DNA of 64,000 bases, taken from assembly GCF_900547735.1 (NCBI RefSeq), contig NZ_URHZ01000022.1, forward strand, positions 3,495 to 67,494, written 5' to 3'. How positions within the stretch are numbered: position 1 is the first letter of the stretch; each line of letters opens with the position of its first letter. The DNA is from an uncultured Clostridium sp. GTDB taxonomy: Bacteria; Bacillota; Clostridia; Lachnospirales; Lachnospiraceae. Shown piece after piece: positions 59,515 through 64,000 of this stretch. A program made the position numbers and the translations under genes. The notes below the pieces were generated by a model that was not told where the DNA came from, did not search any database, and saw only the letters and a program-made list of their open reading frames with translations.

Positions 59515-61218
59515 TTAGTCCTCCTCGCTGGCAATCTTCTTCATCTCGTCGATCGAGGTGACGCCCTCTTTTACAAGGCGCACCGCGCTTCCTCTCAGAG
59601 TAACCATTCCTTGCTGCTGTGCAATCTCTTTTATTTTCGACGACGGCTGCATCTTAGTGATCGCCCACCTCAGTTCCGGTGTGACGGGCATCATCTCATA
59701 AACGGCGGTTCTGCCGAAATATCCGGTCTGGCTGCAAAGCTGGCATCCCACCGGATCATAAACCGTCAGCGGTTCATCTATGTCCACTCCCAGTTTTTCC
59801 TTCTCTTCCGAAGTTGCTTCCCTGCCTCTCTTGCAGCGGCAGAGTTTTCTTACAAGACGCTGTGCCACAACACCCACCAGGGCGTCCGCAATCAGGTATG
59901 GTTCAATTCCCATATTCAACAGTCTGGCAATACTGGCCGATGTGCTGTTGGTATGTAAAGTACTGGCCACAAGATGGCCGGTAATGGATGCCTGCACCGC
60001 GATTTCCGCAGTCTCGGGATCTCGTATTTCTCCTATCATGATGATATCAGGGTCCTGACGGAGGATGGAACGGAGCGCCGACGCAAATGTCATATCCGCC
60101 TTCGGGTTTACCTGTATCTGGTTAACGCCGTCTATATTGGCCTCGACCGGGTCTTCTACCGTGACAATGTTCACGGTCTCATTGTTCAGCTCGCTGAGGG
60201 CCGTATACAGGGTTGTGGATTTACCGCTTCCCGTCGGTCCTGTTACAAGGATAATTCCATGCGGATGCGCCAGCATCTGGTCAAAACGTCTCATGTCCTC
60301 GTCGTTTAAGCCAAGTTGCTTCTTATCCCTTGTCAGGTTCTCCTTGTTGGTAAGGCGCATTACAATCTTCTCACCGTAAACAGTGGGAAGCGAGGAAACA
60401 CGGACATCATACTCCACATGGTCAATCTCCAGCGTGGTTCTGCCGTCCTGCGGTTTTCTCTTCTCTGAAATATCCATACCGGAAATAATCTTGAGCCTGG
60501 CAATGATGGCCGTATAAATCGACAGATCGTAGCTCATGGCCTCCACCAGGTTTCCATCAATTCTGAAACGGATCCTGATTCCTTCCCTCATCGGCTCAAA
60601 GTGGATATCACTGGCTCTCTGGCGCACGGCCTGCTCGATGATGGAACGCACCATCACTACAATCGGGGATGTGTCGGTCAGGGATGCCTCTCCTTTGGCC
60701 GCATCCCGGACGGCTTCGTCCCTTCCCTGCTCCTTCTTATACTGATCCGCAACCGCGATGACGGACTGACGGCCGAAATACCGGTCAATCTGAAATGCAA
60801 TCTGGCTGCTGGTGCTGAGAACGGGGAGCACTTTAAAGTTGGTAATAATGGCAATGTCGTCGATCGCCATAAAATCCATGGGATCCGACATGGCGACGCG
60901 AAGCATATTCGGGTTGTCTTTGTCAAAACCAATGGGTATCAGGTTATATTTCTTTGCTATCGTCTCGTTGATTGTATAGACTGCGGCCTCATCCAGTTTC
61001 ATATTGCGCAGTTCCACATATTCAATATGAAGCTGATCGCAGAGTATCTTTACAATGGCGAGCTCCGAGACAAATCCCATACTGATCAGCGTCTCGCCCA
61101 GTTTCGTCCCGCGAAGCCGCTGTTCCTTCAGCGCCCGCATCAGTTGATCCTCTGTAATAAGACCTTTTTGAACTAATAAATCTCCAAGGCGAATTCTTTT
61201 ATTTGTAGCCACGTTCAT
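59515..61218 (-). CDS. pilB: Type IV pilus extension ATPase PilB, with MshEN domain
   Basis: A 567-residue ATPase that drives pilus assembly. The N-terminal MshEN/GSPII_E_N domain starts RLGDLLVQKG and continues with KEQRLRGTKLGETLISMG (residues 10-48), the motif that binds c-di-GMP in MshE and clostridial PilB2. Walker A GPTGSGKSTT, Walker B IIMIGEIRDPETAE and a Cys-zinc region (KLCRCKRG and CQLCSQTG) are intact. The ATG lies only two bases from GGAGG; a GTG two codons on has better spacing. First gene of the operon, behind a leader terminator. Confidence 0.94.
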   Translation of the reverse strand: MNVATNKRIRLGDLLVQKGLITEDQLMRALKEQRLRGTKLGETLISMGFVSELAIVKILCDQLHIEYVELRNMKLDEAAVYTINETIAKKYNLIPIGFDKDNPNMLRVAMSDPMDFMAIDDIAIITNFKVLPVLSTSSQIAFQIDRYFGRQSVIAVADQYKKEQGRDEAVRDAAKGEASLTDTSPIVVMVRSIIEQAVRQRASDIHFEPMREGIRIRFRIDGNLVEAMSYDLSIYTAIIARLKIISGMDISEKRKPQDGRTTLEIDHVEYDVRVSSLPTVYGEKIVMRLTNKENLTRDKKQLGLNDEDMRRFDQMLAHPHGIILVTGPTGSGKSTTLYTALSELNNETVNIVTVEDPVEANIDGVNQIQVNPKADMTFASALRSILRQDPDIIMIGEIRDPETAEIAVQASITGHLVASTLHTNSTSASIARLLNMGIEPYLIADALVGVVAQRLVRKLCRCKRGREATSEEKEKLGVDIDEPLTVYDPVGCQLCSQTGYFGRTAVYEMMPVTPELRWAITKMQPSSKIKEIAQQQGMVTLRGSAVRLVKEGVTSIDEMKKIASEED

Positions 61219-61302
61219 TTCCTCCGTCCTGCAATGATACGAATCCTCCCGCCGGAAAGATTTTTTATTCGATAGGAAAGTTCAAAAACATTCCAATAGA
61301 AT

Positions 61303-61333
61303 AAAAAAACTTTACTTGTTATGCAAGTAAAGT
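61303..61333 (-). terminator. Leader terminator upstream of pilB
   Basis: On the minus strand ACTTTACTTG, CATAA and CAAGTAAAGT form a perfect 10-bp stem followed by seven T, about 85 bases before pilB. It can stop the pilus transcript unless an upstream RNA fold or factor prevents it. Confidence 0.85.
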
Positions 61334-61345
61334 CTGGTGTCACGT

Positions 61346-61376
61346 CAGGCGCCTATGCCAACAAGTTTTAGGCCTG
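61346..61376 (-). other. Hairpin in the pil leader with a loop complementary to the terminator
   Basis: CAGGCCTA pairs with TAGGCGCCTG (a two-base bulge) and its loop contains ACTTGTT on the minus strand. This seven-base stretch is complementary to AACAAGT in the 3' arm of the terminator at 61303. Pairing of the two would disrupt termination, the logic of an attenuator or riboswitch. It matches no riboswitch class I can name. Confidence 0.5.
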
Positions 61377-61423
61377 TATAGTTCCATTTTTCACTGCCTG
61401 ATTATATTTGATCTATTGTATAT

Positions 61424-61452
61424 AAAATACCATATTTCAGTTAAAAAGTCCA
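61424..61452 (-). promoter_or_regulatory. Candidate promoter of the pilus operon
   Basis: On the minus strand TGGACT and TATTTT are separated by 17 bases, about 50 bases before the leader hairpin. Both boxes deviate from consensus. The rest of the 410-base gap 61219-61628 holds the hairpins listed here. Confidence 0.5.
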
Positions 61453-61562
61453 CCGTTGAGCCCGTTAAATCGTAAATAAATCTTCAGAAATATTCATTTT
61501 TTTGTCAGAATTTGCCTTTAATGTGAATTACTTACAGATATGCCCTATGTCTTTCGGATGCG

Positions 61563-61595
61563 GACAGGGCGGCCATTGTATCCGGCCGCCCTGTC
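61563..61595. other. Strong GC-rich hairpin after glpK
   Basis: GACAGGGCGGCC and GGCCGCCCTGTC are perfect 12-base arms with a 9-base loop, 34 bases beyond the glpK stop. Neither strand has a T-run behind it, so it may act as a 3' stabiliser or a pause site. Confidence 0.65.
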
Positions 61596-61628
61596 TTAGT
61601 TATATCTATTCAACTTTTTTTAAGGATA

Positions 61629-63122
61629 TTAGTCTTCCTTGGCCCAGTTATAAGCGCATTTTACCGCCTTATTCCAGCCGCGGACCCTGGTTTCCCGCTC
61701 CTCTTTGCCAATCCCCGGTTCGAATATGCAGTCGATGGCCCAGTTTCTCATGACGTCTTCCGTGCTCTCCCAGTAGCCTACCGCCAGACCCGCCAGATAG
61801 GCGGCTCCCATGGCCGTTGTCTCCACGCACCGCGGACGCCTGACCGGAGCCTGAATGATGTCGGACTGCATCTGCATCAGCAGATTGTTGGCGCTGGCTC
61901 CTCCATCCACCTTGAGGGAGGTCAGCTCGATACCGGAATCCGCTTTCATCGCCTGAAGGACATCATTCGTCTGGTAAGCCAGGGATTCCAGCGTCGCCCT
62001 GATAATGTGATATTTGTTGACGCCGCGCGTAATTCCTACAATCGTGCCCCGCGCATACTGATCCCAGTGAGGGGCACCCAGACCGGTGAATGCCGGAACC
62101 ACATAACAGCCGTTGGTATCTTTCACCTTGCCTGCCATATACTCCGAGTCGGCCGAAGAATCGATGAGCCTCATCTCGTCGCGCAGCCACTGGATCGCGG
62201 CGCCCGCCACAAAGATAGAGCCCTCCAGGGCATAATTCACCTTGCCGTCAATTCCCCAGGCAATTGTCGTAACAAGCCCGTTCTTTGAATAAACCGGCTG
62301 TTCCCCGGTATTCATCAGCATAAAACAGCCTGTTCCGTATGTATTTTTAGCCTCTCCCGGTTTGAAACACGTCTGTCCGAACAGAGCGGCCTGCTGATCT
62401 CCCGCGGCTCCTCCTATCGGGATCGGACCGCCGAAGAACTGGGGATCCGCCTCCCCGTAAACGAAGCTGGACGGTTTTACCTCCGGAAGCATGCACTTTG
62501 GAATATTCAGTTCTGCCAGGATCTCATCATCCCACTGAAGCGTCCTGATATTGAAAAGCATGGTTCTCGACGCATTGGAATAATCGGTCACATGGACTTT
62601 GCCGCGTGTGAGTTTCCAGATCAGCCAGGTCTCCACGGTACCGAAGAGCAGTTCTCCGCGCTCCGCCCTCTCCCTGGTTCCTTCCACGTTGTCCAGAATC
62701 CATTTGAGCTTGGTTCCTGAAAAATAGGCGTCGATGACAAGTCCCGTCTTCTGGCGGAAGCTCTCCGTCAGTCCTTTTTCCTTCAGGGAATCACAGTATT
62801 CGGAGGTTCTGCGGCACTGCCATACGATGGCGTGATATACCGGCTCTCCCGTGTTCTTATCCCAGACGATTGTCGTCTCCCTCTGGTTTGTAATTCCGAT
62901 GGCCGCGATGTCGGACGCCTCGGCCCCGATTTTTGACATGGCTTCAACCGCCACGCCAAGCTGTGTGGACCAGATTTCGTTCGCATCGTGCTCAACCCAG
63001 CCCGGTTTTGGAAAATACTGCCGGAACTCTTTCTGAGCCGAGCTGCATATCTCCCCTTTTTCGTTAAAAAGAATACATCTGTTGCTGGTTGTCCCTGCAT
63101 CCAGCGCCATTACATAGCCTGC
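61629..63122 (-). CDS. glpK: Glycerol kinase
   Basis: A 497-residue FGGY kinase that phosphorylates glycerol to glycerol-3-phosphate. Motifs: ALDAGTTSNRCILF at the N-terminus, ATP phosphate loop GGAAGDQQAALFGQ, and GGASANNLLMQMQSDII. GGGGAGG precedes the chosen ATG; an upstream in-frame start would add 15 residues. It is 48 bases after glpP, and no glpF is present between them. Confidence 0.96.
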   Translation of the reverse strand, partial: AGYVMALDAGTTSNRCILFNEKGEICSSAQKEFRQYFPKPGWVEHDANEIWSTQLGVAVEAMSKIGAEASDIAAIGITNQRETTIVWDKNTGEPVYHAIVWQCRRTSEYCDSLKEKGLTESFRQKTGLVIDAYFSGTKLKWILDNVEGTRERAERGELLFGTVETWLIWKLTRGKVHVTDYSNASRTMLFNIRTLQWDDEILAELNIPKCMLPEVKPSSFVYGEADPQFFGGPIPIGGAAGDQQAALFGQTCFKPGEAKNTYGTGCFMLMNTGEQPVYSKNGLVTTIAWGIDGKVNYALEGSIFVAGAAIQWLRDEMRLIDSSADSEYMAGKVKDTNGCYVVPAFTGLGAPHWDQYARGTIVGITRGVNKYHIIRATLESLAYQTNDVLQAMKADSGIELTSLKVDGGASANNLLMQMQSDIIQAPVRRPRCVETTAMGAAYLAGLAVGYWESTEDVMRNWAIDCIFEPGIGKEERETRVRGWNKAVKCAYNWAKED

Positions 63123-63170
63123 CATAAAATAATCCTCCCCGTATTTTTTTCCGGAGCGGCCGGACATTGG

Positions 63171-63737
63171 TCAGATAAACCAGGTCTTTTGATTGGTGGA
63201 AGAGATGGCCGTGGCCCCCGCTTCGATTGCCCCGATGATATCGGCTTTGTCCGCAATCAGCCCGCCTGCAATGACGGGACATGAAACGAGTTTTGACACT
63301 TTCGTGATGATCTTCGGCATCAGCCCCGGAAGAATTTCCACCACATCAGGCTGCACGGCATGGTACTGTTTCCTGATATTGTCAAAAGCCATGGAATCAA
63401 TGACGAAGAAACGGAACACCGTAACTAATCCCAGCTCCTTCGCACGCTTGACAATCGCCATCTTGGTGGAAATGATTCCATCCGCCATTGTCTCCTGTTT
63501 TATAAAGTCCACCGCCACTTCTTTGCCGGAAAGGCCCGCGACCAGATCGATATGTACCATCGCCAGCTTCCCGGCATCCTTTATCATCTTCACCATCTGG
63601 GGAATCCTGATCAGATCCCCATAAAGAATAAACACTATCTGACTTTCTGATTCAAGGCACTTCTTAAGCCCCTCATCATCCTTGACCGCCGCAATAACCG
63701 GACAATCGATTAGTATATCGTTAAATGCATTCCGCAT
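63171..63737 (-). CDS. glpP: Glycerol-3-phosphate responsive antiterminator GlpP
   Basis: A 188-residue TIM-barrel RNA-binding regulator. In Bacillus, GlpP with glycerol-3-phosphate prevents termination in glp leaders. Family motifs include CPVIAAVKDDEGLKKCLES, HIDLVAGLSGKEVAVDFIKQ and VVEILPGLMPKII. First gene of the glpP-glpK unit, behind a promoter at 63895 and a hairpin at 63821 that could be its target. Confidence 0.94.
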   Translation of the reverse strand: MRNAFNDILIDCPVIAAVKDDEGLKKCLESESQIVFILYGDLIRIPQMVKMIKDAGKLAMVHIDLVAGLSGKEVAVDFIKQETMADGIISTKMAIVKRAKELGLVTVFRFFVIDSMAFDNIRKQYHAVQPDVVEILPGLMPKIITKVSKLVSCPVIAGGLIADKADIIGAIEAGATAISSTNQKTWFI

Positions 63738-63820
63738 CCTGTCTCCCCCGTCTTCTTTATCTTCTGCCTGCCCTGCCTCAAAGCACGGCCCGGAAACCCT
63801 ATGTATATCTGCTATTTAAA

Positions 63821-63849
63821 GAAAAGAGCACTGTGATCGGCAGTGTTCT
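63821..63849 (-). terminator. Leader hairpin upstream of glpP, candidate antitermination target
   Basis: On the minus strand AGAACACTG pairs with CAGTGCTCT (one mismatch) and TTTT follows. An overlapping smaller hairpin CAGTG/CACTG just upstream would compete with it, the arrangement expected for a GlpP-controlled attenuator. Confidence 0.6.
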
Positions 63850-63894
63850 GCACTGTCAATAACCGGCTCCTTTCCTCTGGTAATATTCAATTTC

Positions 63895-63923
63895 ACTCTA
63901 GCATATCGCTATGGCTTTGTCAA
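63895..63923 (-). promoter_or_regulatory. Sigma-A promoter of glpP-glpK
   Basis: On the minus strand TTGACA and TAGAGT are separated by 17 bases. Nothing is recognised from 63924 to 64000. Confidence 0.82.
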
Positions 63924-64000
63924 TAAAGAGACCAGGCAGGCGGTTGGGATTTAGTTGAGGAATGAGAACGCCGCCGGGACGGTCGGGGTTCGGGATGGTG

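Noticed and set aside
1..64000. tRNA, rRNA, tmRNA or CRISPR arrays
   Set aside because: Reading the intergenic regions showed no T-loop/acceptor patterns, rRNA landmarks or regularly spaced repeats. This was by eye and a tRNA or small-RNA scanner could overturn it.

Overview
The window looks like a chromosomal piece of an anaerobic gut-type Firmicute, most likely a Lachnospiraceae (Clostridium cluster XIVa) member. This rests on mid-range GC, AGGAGG-type ribosome binding sites, consensus sigma-A promoters, pyruvate formate-lyase under a ZTP riboswitch, a Gram-positive type IV pilus locus with a DUF5057-like giant protein, GlpP-type glycerol control and a c-di-AMP (ydaO) riboswitch. The genus cannot be fixed from the sequence alone. 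No rRNA, tRNA, CRISPR array or complete insertion sequence was seen.

Layout. 1-3.3 kb, minus strand: a truncated ribonuclease Z, a small zinc-ribbon protein, and the operon ycxB-like / tsaE / tsaB / rimI (tRNA t6A synthesis and ribosomal protein acetylation). 3.5-6.1 kb, plus strand: L-asparaginase and an AbgB-like M20 amidohydrolase. 6.1-11.5 kb, minus: an Rpn-type PD-(D/E)XK protein, then abgT with two translationally coupled M20 amidohydrolases. 11.9-14.0 kb: tex. 14.1-14.4 kb: a long inverted repeat of about 62 bp per arm. 14.5-17.6 kb, plus: ZTP riboswitch, pflA, pflB. 18-20.1 kb: two small membrane proteins and aspartate kinase.

20.4-31.6 kb is one long minus-strand catabolic block: a LysR regulator, aminotransferase, aspartate-dehydrogenase-like enzyme, TRAP transporter (DctQ-DctM-DctP), hydantoin-racemase-like enzyme, cyclic amidohydrolase, M20 N-carbamoyl-amino-acid amidase, a 33-residue membrane peptide and a sodium:solute symporter. 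The gene content suggests uptake of an acidic cyclic ureide, ring opening to N-carbamoyl-aspartate, release of aspartate, and deamination to oxaloacetate. That route is inference.

31.8-41.1 kb is mostly housekeeping: an ACT-domain protein and homoserine dehydrogenase (whose reading frame continues 19 codons past its TAG stop), a c-di-AMP-riboswitch-controlled NhaC antiporter, prfB with its programmed +1 frameshift, secA, and the divergent hpf. Between secA and hpf lies a cluster of five perfect DnaA boxes. 41.1-61.2 kb is a twelve-gene type IV pilus operon (pilB, pilT, pilC, pilin, prepilin peptidase, pilM-pilN fusion, pilO, three prepilins, a PilX-like protein, a 1770-residue DUF5057-like protein). 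It has a leader terminator, and its ATPase carries a c-di-GMP-type MshEN domain. 61.6-63.9 kb: glpP-glpK with a leader hairpin.

The main unannotated structure is a dispersed family of short elements with GTTACTGTTCAC / GTGAACAGTAAC ends. Three copies (7198-7378, 17691-17883, 47318-47402) are flanked by exact 8-bp direct repeats, the signature of transposition. It is therefore a MITE-like non-autonomous element, and one copy has inserted into an older palindrome of the same general type.
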